NCBI GenBank assembly: GCA_039583875.1
Contig: CM077162.1
Span: 167,853,220 to 167,917,219 of the forward strand
Reading direction: 5' to 3'
Source: Platanthera guangdongensis
Taxonomy: Eukaryota > Streptophyta > Magnoliopsida > Asparagales > Orchidaceae
DNA: 64,000 bases
Part shown: positions 1-11,516 of the stretch, one piece after another
How the letters are laid out: each line of letters opens with the position of its first letter
Numbering within the stretch: position 1 is the first letter of the stretch
Notes under the pieces: generated by a model
Seen by the model: the letters and a program-made list of their open reading frames with translations, nothing else
Told to the model about the DNA's origin: nothing
The model's database searches: none
Position numbers and translations under genes: made by a program

Positions 1-2693
1 AACCATCCGATCCATCGGCTCGCCGGGCTAACCTCCCCATCACCATAACCACCGAGCCTACCGCTCGTGATACCTAACCTAATTCCCACAACACCGGGGA
101 GTGTGAGTGTAAGTGTAATCCTAGTTATACTAGTTACTCTTAAGCATTAATTTTTCTTATGGTTTATGTTAGCCTAGGACTGCCCCCGACATACCCGGTG
201 AAGGGTACTCAGAGGGCACTAGGAACTATGATGGTAGTTGAAGCCCATCGTTCCCTTTCGCAGGGCACTTACTATTATTGGTTAATACCCAATTCCCGAT
301 TCCTTTTGATATTTCTCTGGATCTAACCCTATTGTGTTTTGACTCTCTCTCTCTCTCTCTCCATAGGAAAGACGATCTTTCGTCGATCCTGAGCACCAGT
401 TACACTATTCAACCCATCACATCTCCTCATGATGATTCCTAACAATGAACTCATTTTAACTTCACCACAACCAGTAAGCTAATAACCACAACTCCCTGTG
501 TCCATTTCACGTTCTATCACAATTTCTGTAGTTTTATTATATGCGGACCAATCTAAGCTATAAGATGTATACGATTTGAGGTACTCCAAATTTTTCACCA
601 AAAGCCCTAAAATATTTATTGGGGGCCTATCAAGATATATTTAGCCTAAATCCAGAAACTTGGAATTTTCCTAAATAAATTGGCATTTAATTAATTTTCC
701 AAAAAATTGGTCAATGGATGATTTGAACATGAAGTACTAGATTTACTTATGATATGACCATACAAAAATTATGAACACTATAGGATAGCAAGATATCAGG
801 GAATACCAAATTTCATATGTTTTATAAATGAATTATCCTCCAAATAAATAATTCAAGGTAATTCAAACAAATAGAGGTAATGAAGGGAGTACCATAAATA
901 CTTATCCAAAAATTATACAAAACTTGACAGAGATTTATTATGAACATAAAACCTTACTGAATAAATTCCATGCAATTCCAGGGTCAGTAAACTATATATA
1001 AAAATATCTCAATCAAATCCATCATGGGCACTTTGAGAAGAAACATCCTTATAACCTCAACTAAACAACATGAAAATATTTTTCCAAGCTTCTTTATGCC
1101 TGAAAAAGTCCTCTGGCTAAGTAACACAATTTTCCAGCAAGCTATAGCATCTATTTTTTATTTATCAAAGTAAGGTGCACTAGTTTACTTTAGACATGAT
1201 GTACTAAAAAGGAATGTTCATCTATACCAAATAATTCACTAGTGCAACTACATGCTATTTGATCAGCTTTTCCAGAGTTTGAAATCATTATAAGACATAA
1301 AAAACCATAATTACATCAATATCATCAAAAGGGCAAGATGAAGTTTATAACTACAAGAGTGAGTTACTGTTATCTAGACACCCTATAATAATTCCACAGG
1401 TATATATCATTATGACAATACTCCTACCACAATACCACCAAAATCCAAGGCCATATGAACCATTGAATATTACCTAAGGTGTAAAGACCTAGATATCTAC
1501 TATGTGCTCTAAGTGGCGTGCATGTTTCCAAAGTCCACCAAATCCCTTCCTAGGGAATTTCACCTCGCTAGGATCACATGGACAAATCAACAAGTCCATC
1601 CAAGGAAATAACACCATATGTCCTTCACAAATACCCAAAGTTCAACCTTATGGTTTAAACTTGGTTCCTAGAGCAAATCTACCTTAATCTATCTCACCCT
1701 CCATGTGAGGGAGTCAAATATCATAACAAATTAGTGGCCCAAGTTTCAACCTCTATTGAGGTGATTTGGCCACCTAAAATCCACAAGTGATACTTTGACC
1801 TAATTACCCCTCATTAGCCGAACTTAGGGTTTGCTTATTTCCAAACTAAATCATCTCCAAATGGGATGAAAATTTATACAGAGCCTTATAATTCCCCCAA
1901 GGACCACTCTCAAAAATTTGGGAGAGTTTGGAGGTCATTAGACCCTTTAATTAATTCAAACATGGATTATTAAATTTCTACAAAAACTTTAGGAAATGTT
2001 TTCCACAAATTCTCATTTTTGGATATGTCCTATGTATATGTAATAGTGACCCCCATCCAAAATTTCAAGTAATTTGAATGGTTGGATTGATGGGGGCACT
2101 CAAAACAGTCTCTGGTCTAGCCTAGGTAAAGTCCTCATCAAAATGAGTGCTCTGGTCAAACCACTTACGCAAATGTGTTGAAACCAATTTTAAATTAAAG
2201 TAAACCCATAGTGTACAATTTTCATGTTGATCATTTTCTCTAAAACAACACCTAGGTATTTTTAAAATTAAATTCAAAACACTGCAAATTATGTGATAGA
2301 ATAATACAAAAGCTATAGTTAATTTTATTTAATCAGCACGAATCTTGGTGCAAGATAAATGGAATTCGTTCATCTTCCCCAATGCGCCAACGAACGGGAT
2401 TGTCCGGTCTGGGCTATTTTGGGAGGCGATTTCCCAGCCACCTGAGCCTCTCCCCAGCCGACCAATGCCACCACCACCTTCGTTGAGGTGGTGGCCGTCG
2501 ATAGGTGCTGGTAGGCCGGCCAGAGGTGGCCGGAATCGGGGTATGTGGGCGGAAGAAATAGCTTGAAAATTCAATCTTTCAGCCATGCATAACTTGGGCC
2601 AATTACCTCAACTCCGGCAGCCGTTAAGAGTGGATCTATCCACTAAAGAATGAGGTGAGGGAGGACCTTCTTGGAGGGTTGGAGGCGGGTCGA
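1..2693. other. AT-rich non-coding flank, no gene seen
   Basis: No reading frame here has a recognisable domain; the few ORFs (for example 1502-1687 and 2345-2566) are short and their translations resemble nothing I know. The stretch is AT-rich, with a more GC-rich patch at about 2380-2560 and a CT microsatellite near 343. It continues, after removal of E1 and E2, into 9178-9343 and 22411-23656, whose last part resembles a Tekay-type gypsy LTR end. Part of this block may therefore be the U3 of an old LTR. I cannot place its left border. Confidence 0.4.
343..361. repeat. (CT)n microsatellite
   Basis: A short uninterrupted CT dinucleotide run in non-coding DNA. Confidence 0.9.
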
Positions 2694-2968
2694 TGATGAG
2701 TCCACTTTATATAGCTATTTTCGAACTCATCTGGGCTAGTTTTCACACGGTTGCACTTCACTTTTAGTTCTTTATCGTTCCTATTTCATCTAATCTTTAT
2801 TTCCATAGGAAGTGCACATTTATGCCCGTGGTTGTGTATTTTGTTATTTTTATAGTTTGTACTCCCTTTTGTGATTGTCTGGAATGTCTGCACAGATTAG
2901 TGATTTGTTTTTCCTATCGGTACAGGGTTCGTGTGCGTGTTCCGGGATGGTTGTGAAACAGGAATACT

Positions 2969-3311
2969 GCGCACGATCATGGAATCTAATGCGCACGACC
3001 ACTGGTCGTGCGCCCCTGATCGTGCGCACTACTCTACGTTTTCCAGAATCAGCCTGGGGTAAGCGCACGACCACTGGACATATTGCGCACGACCACCAGT
3101 CGTGCGCCACTGATCGTGTGCATTGATTCTTCTTTTCTGGAGTCCTGTCTGACTAATCGCACGATCATTGGACTTAGTGCGCACGACCACTGGTCGTGTG
3201 CCACTACCCGTGCGCATTATCCCAGTTCTTCTTCCTGATATTCCATGCCAATGCGCACGAGCACCAGACATAGTGCGCACGACCACTGGTCGTGCGCCTG
3301 TGATCGTGCGT
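2969..3311. repeat. CpG palindrome array in E1 5' U3
   Basis: Several copies of the near-perfect palindrome GCACGACCACTGGTCGTGC or its half sites (copies near 2991, 3085, 3179 and 3274). They are separated by short unique spacers and sit directly upstream of the LTR TATA box. The layout suggests clustered protein-binding sites or hairpins in the promoter region; no function is shown. Confidence 0.85.
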
Positions 3312-3331
3312 ATTGTTCATTTCTACTTTTG

Positions 3332-3339
3332 TATAAATA
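3332..3339 (+). promoter_or_regulatory. TATA box of E1 5' LTR
   Basis: TATAAATA lies about 20 bases after the last palindrome. The same octamer is conserved at 8235-8242 in the 3' LTR. Confidence 0.75.
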
Positions 3340-4276
3340 GTGCAGGTTCCGCCCTAATGGATGATCGCTCATTTTCCTCCGCCGTTTTCATCTCCGAGGA
3401 GGGATTCCATCATCCTCCTTCAATCTCCACACTAGGGAGGTGCTCCGGGCAAGCGTTCACCGCCAAATCCAAGCCGGAGCTTTCCTCTCGGCCTCCTCCT
3501 TCATCTTTGAGCTTCAAGAAAAGCTGGACCTAGCTTTCTTCACCAAGTTAGGAGAAGTTGTGCCATCCTCCACCGTATCGTGATACGAAGAAGATGGGCC
3601 ATTGGAAGGTGGTGATAGCCCTTCTCTATCCCGGACGCAGTTGCGGACCGAGCTTGGACGCGGATTGACAACCCGACGACTCCAACCGTGAATCCTCAGC
3701 AAGGCTTCGTATTCGGTCGATTTCGCACACTCTTTTCTTGATTGGTTGTTGAATGTGTAGTTGAACTCTTGTATTTGATGAAGTTATGCTTAGTGTAATT
3801 TACGTTTATGTGTAATCATGTCTATGTGATTGTATATTTTCGTTATACTTACCTGAGGTGCGCCTATTTGTCCATCCACCATCCATCCGCCCTTGCTGCA
3901 CTAGCGATTGCTAGTGGCGTGCGCAGCGAAGAGGTGCATACGACCCTCATTCCGCCATTCTCTTCACCTCATTCGCAAGCCTACTCGTCCATCCTCCTAG
4001 CGATTCAGTGCATAGCGGCCCGACTAGTCTTCCATCCTGCCTGGCGAAGCATCGCATAGCGGCGTTGCATAGGAGTAGTTGATAGTGTTTTATTTTCTTT
4101 GTCCATAATATCAAAGCCCCCATTGTTACCGCCGACCCTAAGGACTTCAATCTCAAGTCCTCCTCGAAATTAACTCCACCTTACTGTGTTCCTTGTGAGA
4201 TCAATACTTGGGAAAGCCCCCATTTTATATTACTTGTGCGACCGGTTCACTGCCGTGATCTATAACATCAAGTTTT

Positions 4277-4294
4277 TGGCGCTGTTGCCGGGGA
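4277..4294 (+). other. Primer binding site, tRNA-Asp
   Basis: TGGCGCTGTTGCCGGGGA, six bases after the LTR end, is complementary to the 3' end of plant tRNA-Asp with one mismatch. This primer is characteristic of Athila-type elements. Confidence 0.85.
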
Positions 4295-4520
4295 ACATAG
4301 TCATGTGAGTTTTTGTAGAGGAAGATAAGAGATAGAAGCCCTTTTTCATTTGTTCATATCACTTTCTTCTTTGTTTTAGTTTTTAGCATATGTGTTTGTT
4401 TTTATTTGTTCCTATTCTAGTTTTAATTTTTCTGTAGCAGGTTTTCCTATTATTTTATCTGTGGTGTGTAGTTAATTTTTGCTTAGAATATTTCTGTGGT
4501 GAATTCTTTCTTGTTGCACC

Positions 4521-5585
4521 ATGTATTCTTATTTGAATATTCGTTGCTGATGGTGCGGGGATTATAAGCATGGTAGTGATGAGTGCCCAACTGAAGATTG
4601 GGAGCATAATTCTCGTGGTTCTGTGTATGGAGCACCGTCTTCCTATGGAACTTCATACACCCAACCCAGGTCTTATGGTCACCCCTCTTCTACGCCTTCA
4701 TCTTTTTCTTATTCCTCTCCGGTCCCACCTGTACCGAGGAGTAATGGAAAACGATGTTTGTGTTGTCGTAGCACCGACCACGTGTTGAAAGATTGTGTAG
4801 AATTTCAGCGCCAGTTGGAGGAGGATGATGAACCGGGTATCCGATTCATTCCATCCACCTCTCAATCGGCTGCCCCTTCTGATTCCAATGATATGTTCGC
4901 AGCACCACCTTGTTTATGGGGGACTGCTGCGGATATGCCCATCAGACCTTCTGCTGATCGGTGTGACGACATTGTGGCACCGTCTCTCCCCATGCACTCT
5001 TCCCCTCTTGTTGATTCACCCCCGGAGGAACCTGCACATATTTTCTCTGATGCTGTTGTTCCTCCGCCTTCTTTGCAAGAATTATCTATCCCTATTTTTA
5101 GTGAGTCGGTTGATGATGTTCGGCCGGATTGTGATTCTGAGCCTTAGGATGTGCCCATGTTTGACGAGGATATTATTTTCATTAATGGACAGTATTACGT
5201 CTTGGAACATGTGGACGCACCGAGGTGTGTTGATGAGGATATCCTCTTTGTTGAGGAAGTTTCCACTTCCTTGATGGATGAGGAGGTCCAAACCACCACC
5301 GAGGACCTCGAGCTAGCAGATTCCCCTCGCCATGACTCATATGATGCCGTCGATGATCTATGTCGGGATCCTGCTGGGAGTGAGACCGGGACCACTCCCC
5401 CTATTTTTGATTCTTTTAGTTATTAATCTCCTTTATTTCTTGATCCCATTTCTGTATCTGAGCCTGTGCGGGTTGAGTCTTCGCAGGTTCTTCAGGAGGA
5501 CTTGGAGCTTTCAGCTCGAGTCATGGATGATAGCATCCTATCTCGTGAGGAGGTTGATTCCTCCTCTGTTGAGAAAGCTCATTGA
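4521..5585 (+). pseudogene. E1 gag-like remnant with two zinc knuckles
   Basis: One reading frame runs from the ATG at 4521 to the TGA at 5583, about 355 codons, broken only by TGA at 4548, TAG at 5145 and TAA at 5424. Near its start lie two CX2CX4HX4C-type motifs. The first is around 4545-4590, with the stop inside the first cysteine pair. The second is intact, with residues CLCCRSTDHVLKDC, near 4765. The rest is acidic and rich in serine and proline. In Athila-type gag proteins such knuckles bind the RNA genome in the particle, so this looks like a gag C-terminal remnant. No capsid-like domain is recognisable upstream. That the frame is nearly open over 1 kb in a non-autonomous element suggests it was maintained until fairly recently. 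The parent family is inferred from the primer site and not from the protein. Confidence 0.6.
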
Positions 5586-7583
5586 TTGCTTTCTCCTCCT
5601 GCCTTCTCCCTGTAGTAGACGATACCTTGCTAGGCAAGGATTTATTTTGTGGTGAGAAGAGTGAGGACCAGCGCTCCTTCTCTTCTTACTTCCTATTTCC
5701 TCTACCTGTGTTGGGCAGGTATTACTATTTAGGTAGAGGGGTAACTGCTCTATCACCGTATCGGTACCCGTTACCGAAACAGATATTGGAACAGTTACCT
5801 GTGCACTTTTTTATTTCATAGGCCTATAAGCTAGAACTGTTTAGAATTTAATAAGTCATGCTGGGATGACAGTAACCCCAGTACTTATCTTTCATTTTCT
5901 GCATTTTGTTTTTCATGTCAATTTAGTTGTAGTATTTCTCTGTAGATTGTGTATTTTTGTTTTGTTTTTTTGCGGAGCTCACCCCTGCGGGTATTCATGG
6001 CAAATCGCATTGACGGGGTTCTGATTCTTCGTATGGCGGGCCTGCTTCGGGTTTTCACGCGTCTTATGGTATGCTCACTAGCTGAGCATTGGGTAACCTC
6101 TTCCCTTAGCTCTTTATGATTTTAATTTCTCTATATTATGCTGTTTTGCTTAATTTAAGTCTGGGGGAGAGATTTGTTACCTATTGCACGCACACATTTC
6201 TTGTGCATACTAGAAGTCTTTATTGTTTTATTTTGCTTAGTTCATTACATCACACACCACTGCACCCACATGAGCGCGTGCTTAGCTTTTTGCATGCTGC
6301 GAGTTAAACTCATTTCTTCGTTAGATTTGGGAAAATTATGGTGCTGACATAGGATTGTGAGACAGAGTAAATTGTTGACCTTGCTGTGCTCCTAGTCAAC
6401 TGCTCTCGTCTCGTGTAGAAATTGGAATAGATTTAATTTTTCTGTATACTTTTAGTTTTATATTTTTCTAATTGCGTAAATACTTTTTATTCTACTCAAA
6501 AGTTGGTGAATCCAGTGTGAATCAAACGGTAGCTTAGGGATATGTGTAGATGGCCGTTAGGTTCGTATTGCTCGAGTCGGGAGGATGGATAGTCTTTCTT
6601 GTTGGCTAAGAACTTGCCTCAAGCTATTCTTGAAGCATGGGTATAGGTTAGTCATGCATGAGCGTGATGTAGGCCATCATTTTGGCCCGGTTGAGCTTTG
6701 TACTGTTCCTAACGTCATATCCTCGCTAGCCCCATTGTGCCTACCCTTCTTTTGATTCAGCTGCACCTTCATTCACCAAAGCCCCATAGCCTATCCTAGT
6801 CGCACACCCAAGTCGAGTTTAGTGTTTTATATTTTCATGTTGGGATGTGATGTGGTGTTATTACATGTGAAAATGTGGATGTGCTCCAAAGCTTATATTT
6901 GCTGAATTTGTTAAAAGAAAAGTAATTTGAAAAAGAAAAAGAAAAGTTAAAAAAATGATGTTAAAGTGAAAAAGTGAAAAGTAAAAGTAAAATTGAAAAT
7001 CCTATTTGAGATGTGAGTATTTTTGGAGTAGGCGGTGCACACACCCATATGTTAAAAGTTAAGTCTGGGGGTGTGGTGTACGTGCATATATTTTGGTTAG
7101 CTGATGGATTCCTTTCATACTAGCTCATTTGGGTTAGGTGCATAGCATTCTTGTTTATCCTTGTTTACCTCACCGAAACCCAAGGCCCATCTCTTCACCT
7201 AAAGTCCTACTAATTCATGTGTGAACCAAACCAGTGCCGTGGAGAGAATGCGAAAAGGCAAGTATATGGTCACCAACATTGGTGGATTCCTTTGGAGGTT
7301 ATCCCGAGCCCCGATCTTTGGCAATGCTCGCCTAGCGATTAGTCTACTTTCTCCCTACGTGTGACCGGATGATTCACCGTGATTCCATTTTTGAGTAATA
7401 ATAAAATTTTGATACGCATTGTGAAAAGTATAAACTATTTTGTATACTTAGAAATTTCTTTTATTATATTTTTATGCGCGCGAGCATGCGACTTCGCATG
7501 GTACTTCGTATCGCAATTTCTTTGTTAACTAGTATTTTTCCCTATCTGCTTCGATTTTGTTTGCTCGGGATGCGCAAACAGTT
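5586..7583 (+). other. E1 internal non-coding region
   Basis: No domain-bearing frame was found. The region contains two internal copies of the polypurine-like word AAGTCTGGGGG (6157 and 7061) matching the functional tract before the 3' LTR. A purine-rich AAAAG/GAAAA stretch lies near 6915-7000. Confidence 0.6.
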
Positions 7584-7596
7584 AAGTCTGGGGGTG
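7584..7596 (+). other. E1 polypurine tract
   Basis: AAGTCTGGGGGTG directly precedes the 3' LTR and would prime plus-strand synthesis. Confidence 0.8.
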
Positions 7597-7871
7597 GGAT
7601 GAGTCCACTTTATATACCTATTTTCGGACTCATCTGGGCTAGTTTTCACACGGTTGCACTTCACTTTTAGTTCTTTATCGTTCCTATTTCATCTAATCTT
7701 TATTTCCATAGGAAGTGCACATTTATGCCCGTAGTTGTGTATTTTGTTATTTTTATAGTTTGTACTCCCTTTTGTGATTGTCTGGAATGTCTGCACAGAG
7801 TAGTGATTTGTTTTTCCTATCAGTATAGGGGTCATGTGCGTGTTCCAGGATGGTTGTGAAACAGGAATACT

Positions 7872-8217
7872 ACGCACGATCATGGGATCTAATGCGCACG
7901 ACCACTGGTCGTGCGCCCCTGATCGTGAGTACTACTCTACGTTTTCCAGAATCATCCTGGGGTAAGCGCATGACAACTAGACATATTGCGCATGACCACC
8001 GGTCATGCGCCACTAATCGTGTACATTGATTCCTCTTTTCTGGAGTCCTGTCTGGGTAATCGCGCGATCATTGGACTTAGTGCACACGACCACTGGTCGT
8101 GTGCCACTACTCGTGCGCATTATCCCAGTTCTTCCTCCTGATATTCCATGCCAGTGCGCACGAGCACTGGACATAGTGCGCACGACCACTGGTCGTGCGC
8201 CTGTGATCGTGCGCATT
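7872..8217. repeat. CpG palindrome array in E1 3' U3
   Basis: Second copy of the 2969-3311 array. Several CG dinucleotides have become TG or CA relative to the first copy, as expected from deamination of methylated cytosine. Confidence 0.8.
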
Positions 8218-8234
8218 GTTCATTTCTGCTTTTG

Positions 8235-8242
8235 TATAAATA
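8235..8242 (+). promoter_or_regulatory. TATA box of E1 3' LTR
   Basis: TATAAATA at the same LTR position as in the 5' copy. Confidence 0.7.
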
Positions 8243-9177
8243 GTGCAGGTTCCACCCTAATGGATGATCCCTCATTTTCCTCTGCCGTTTTCATCTCCGA
8301 GGAGGGATTCCGCCATCCTCCTTCAATCTCCACACTAGGGAGGTGCTCCGGGCAAGCGTTCACCGCCAAATCCAAGCCGGAGCTTCCTCTCGGCCTCCTC
8401 CTTCATCTTTGAGCTTCAAGAAGAGCTGGACCTAGCTTTCTTCACCAAGCTAGGAGAAGTTGTGCCATCCTCCACCGGATCGTGACACGAAGAAGACGGG
8501 CCATTGGAAGGTGGTGACAGACCTTCTCTATCCCGTACGTAGTTGCGGACCGAGCTTGGACGCGGATTGACAACCCGATGACTCCAACCGTGAATCCTCA
8601 ACAAGGCTTCGTATTCGGTCGATTTCGCACACTCTTTTCTTGATTGGTTGTTGAATGTGTAGTTGAACTCTTGTATTTGATGAAGTTATGCTTAGTGTAA
8701 TTTACGTTTATGTGTAATCATGTCTATGTGATTGTATATTTTCGTTATACTTACCTGAGGTGCGCCAATTTGTCCATCCAACATCCATCCGCCCTTGCCG
8801 CACTAGAGATTGCTAGTGGCGTGCGTAGCGAAGAGGTGCATACGACCCTCATTCCGCCATTCTCTTCACCTCATCTACAATCCTACTCGTCCATCCACCC
8901 AGCGATTCGGTGCAAAGCGGCCCGACTAGTCTTCCATCCCGCCTGGCGAAGCATCGCATAGCGGCGTTGCATAGGAGTAGTTGATAGTGTTTTATTTTCT
9001 TTGTCCGCAATATCAAATCCCCCATTGTTATCGCTGACCCTAAGGACTTCAATCTCAAGTCCTCATCGAAATTAACTCCACCTTACTGTGTTCCTTGTGA
9101 GATCGATACTTGGGAAAGCCCCCATTTTATATTACTTGTGCGACCGGTTCACTGCCGTGATCTATAGCATCAGTCGA

Positions 9178-9343
9178 TCATCGAGTGGCCATGGTCGGTG
9201 GTGGTGTTTTCCCGTGCTATACAACTACACTGTAGGAGGGCTCGAATTCTTCAGGTAAGATGTGTAAAATGCTCCCCTCTGCCAGGTGAGGCTTTTAGAA
9301 GCACCAATTGGGGAAGAGGAAGAGTATAACACTAATGGCAATC
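9178..9343. other. Pre-insertion flank between E1 and E2
   Basis: A 166-base island of older sequence between the E1 target duplication and the E2 LTR. It contains no gene. It joins 2693 on the left and 22411 on the right once both insertions are removed. Confidence 0.7.
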
Positions 9344-9510
9344 TGTAGGATCCCTAGTTGGATTTGGGATAGGTTCACTAAGTTAGAATGTTTGAGCCAA
9401 CATGTATAGCCAGGGTCATGTATGAGTTCTAGAGTGTAGGCCATGTCCTTAGAGTCAACACTATAGACCAGCCATCAACATACTGCAAAAGACTCAAGAC
9501 TTAGAGAAAT

Positions 9511-10310
9511 TTCGAACTCAGAAAATGAGTTCGACGTTCGTCGAACTCAGATCGACGAAAGTCGTGCTTAGCTTGACGAAATCAGAGACAGTTCTCTGAG
9601 CTAAGCTCGATGAACTTGAATCTCAGGTCGACGAATTCCAGAGTATACTTCAACACCAAGTCCAGAATTCTTCGCACTTAACTGCAGTCGACGAACTTAG
9701 TTTTCAGGTCGATAAACTTAGTTCTTAGGTCGACGATCTCTGGGTATTCTACTTAAACATCTTATTCCAGAAACATCTAAGTTCAGCATCACACTCTAGT
9801 CGATGAAGTTAGAATATCAGCTCGACGAATTTGGATGTTAGTTCGAAGATTGCTTGATCATCTACTTCAACACTATAAGACCAGAAACAACTAAGTATTC
9901 CAAGTCCAGAATCATACTCCAGTCGATGAACTCACCTTCTCAGCTCGACAAACTTAGACCACAGTCTTGGCAAGATTTATCAAGTAGCAGTTAGAAATTC
10001 TCAGCTCGACAAAACTAGTTTTCAGGTCGACGAACCCAGTTCTGAGGTCGACAATTTATGGACACGTTACTTCAACATTCTTAAGTCTAAGAAACATGGA
10101 ATTCTGAACTCCAGTCGACGAAGTTATATTCTCAGCTCGACGAACTTGATGCACAGAATTGACGGGTCTAGAGAAAGCATGTATCAGTTCTTAGGTTGAC
10201 GATCTTGCATCTCAGCTTTACGAACAACTATCATCTGGTCGATGAACTTGACTTCTCTGTTCGACGAACTCTGGACACAAATTGACGAATTCTATTCAAC
10301 GAATTCTGTA
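9511..10310. repeat. TCGACGAA array in E2 5' U3
   Basis: Roughly two dozen TCGACGAA, TCGACGAT or decayed forms over 800 bases, often preceded by CAGC or CAGG. They include an inverted pair TTCGTCGA, seven bases, TCGACGAA near 9538. The array ends about 250 bases before the LTR TATA box. Confidence 0.85.
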
Positions 10311-10559
10311 TAGTTCCAGACTTAGAAATTTCCCTTCCTCTGTCTCTTTTCTACTGCAATAATTCCTGAGTAGTCAATGCATAAATATTCTCAGGATATT
10401 ATCATTAGAAGCAAGCATTGATTACGGTCTTCATCAGGATTATTGTTTGTCATTTTTCCATGGGATAGTTGTGAAAATCAATCAATGCAAATATTCTCCA
10501 GGCCATCAGAATTCATTACAGAAAGGAGTTCCAATTTCAAAAGGCAATTTACATGGAAA

Positions 10560-10567
10560 ATATAAAA
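10560..10567 (+). promoter_or_regulatory. TATA box of E2 5' LTR
   Basis: ATATAAAAGG, conserved in the 3' LTR near 21563. A second candidate, CTATATAGAG, lies 27 bases downstream. Confidence 0.6.
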
Positions 10568-11414
10568 GGAACTTTCTTTCTCTTCCTATATAGAGCTCTC
10601 TTGCAATAGTCAGAAAAATACAGTGAACAAGGATTTTCATCATCTCTCTCGACAGCACACTGAGAAATAATAAAGAGAGATACTTACAGAAAAACAAGCC
10701 CTAGACTAGAGAAAGAACATCAGGCTGAAGAGGAAGAAGAACATACATTCAAGATCAAGAGTCTTCTTCCTTCTATATTCCAGGACTCTTCAAAGGACAA
10801 TAATTACAATATCTGTCAAGAAGTTCCGGGAGTTCATCTGGTCAAAGCAAAAGCTTGAAGACCTATCACCCTGCAGCAAAGCTTCACCTTCCTGAACCAT
10901 TCAATATCTCAGGGGGAGCTTTTGCTAACATCTAAATCCACAAGTGTCTTCTCAGTTGTTTTGAGAAAGAGAAGACATAATCATTCTCTCATCCCCCACT
11001 GTATAAAGGGTTCTTAACTCCCTTCAAAAGTTATTCCTTGTTGTAAGTCACCTGATCAAAATACTTGAGCTTTGGTTTTTGAGCACCTGATCAAAAGCTC
11101 ATTGGTGGCAGACACCTGATCAAAAACCTGAGTGGAGTTATACCAGGGGGGTAGAAGAGTTGATGTACCCAGGTTGAGGACCCACTATTAAATTCTTGTG
11201 TTGTCTGTGTTGCTCTTTTCTTTTGTTCTTGTTGTGGCTGTGCTAATTAGGTTTGCTGTGTCTGTGATATTTTACATTTGTTGTGCCTGTGTTAGATCAG
11301 ATTACTTTAGGACTAAGTTTTATTTACATCAAAAGTTTTAAAAACCTAAAGATACTCTATTCACGCCCCCCCCCTCCCTCTAGAGTATACCATATCTAAC
11401 ACCTAACTTTCAAT

Positions 11415-11426
11415 TGGTATCAGAGC
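11415..11426 (+). other. Primer binding site, tRNA-iMet
   Basis: TGGTATCAGAGC, two bases after the LTR end, is complementary to the 3' end of initiator tRNA-Met. Confidence 0.9.
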
Positions 11427-11516
11427 AAGGATCCTTTGGTTGTACAAGCTAACCCTTGAACCGAAGATCTTAAGTTAGATCTGCCTTCTTATTTCTATTA
11501 TAATTATACACACAGC

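Larger units (their letters stand above)
2694..4270 (+). repeat. E1 5' LTR
   Basis: Direct repeat of 7597-9172, about 1577 bases. U3 holds the GCACGACC palindrome array (2969-3311) followed by a TATA box at 3332. The LTR ends CA at 4270, immediately before the primer site. Confidence 0.93.
2694..9172 (+). mobile_element. E1: non-autonomous Athila-like LTR retrotransposon
   Basis: Two long direct repeats, 2694-4270 and 7597-9172, flank a 3.3 kb interior. The element is bounded by the 5-bp duplication GTCGA (2689-2693 and 9173-9177). The 5' LTR starts TGATGAG and both LTRs end CA; the first base of the 3' copy is mutated. The primer site right after the 5' LTR matches the 3' end of tRNA-Asp, which is typical of Athila-group Ty3/gypsy elements. 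A polypurine tract precedes the 3' LTR. No protease, reverse transcriptase, RNase H or integrase is present. Only a gag-like frame with two zinc-knuckle motifs remains, so the element must rely on an autonomous partner. I counted three differences over the last 130 bases of the two LTRs, so the insertion is moderately young. Confidence 0.9.
7597..9172 (+). repeat. E1 3' LTR
   Basis: Partner of 2694-4270 with scattered, mostly transitional differences. It keeps the palindrome array (7872-8217) and TATA box (8235-8242), and ends CA at 9172 followed by the duplication GTCGA. Confidence 0.93.
9344..11412 (+). repeat. E2 5' LTR
   Basis: Starts TGTAGGATCC and ends CTTTCA. U3 contains the TCGACGAA array. 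A TATA box lies at 10560, and three copies of CACCTGATCAAAA occur at about 11049-11125. Its partner is 20348-22405. Confidence 0.93.

Noticed and set aside
11415..11426. A tRNA gene near TGGTATCAGAGC
   Set aside because: Only the complement of the tRNA 3' end is present, as expected of a primer binding site. No cloverleaf sequence is found here or at the other primer sites.
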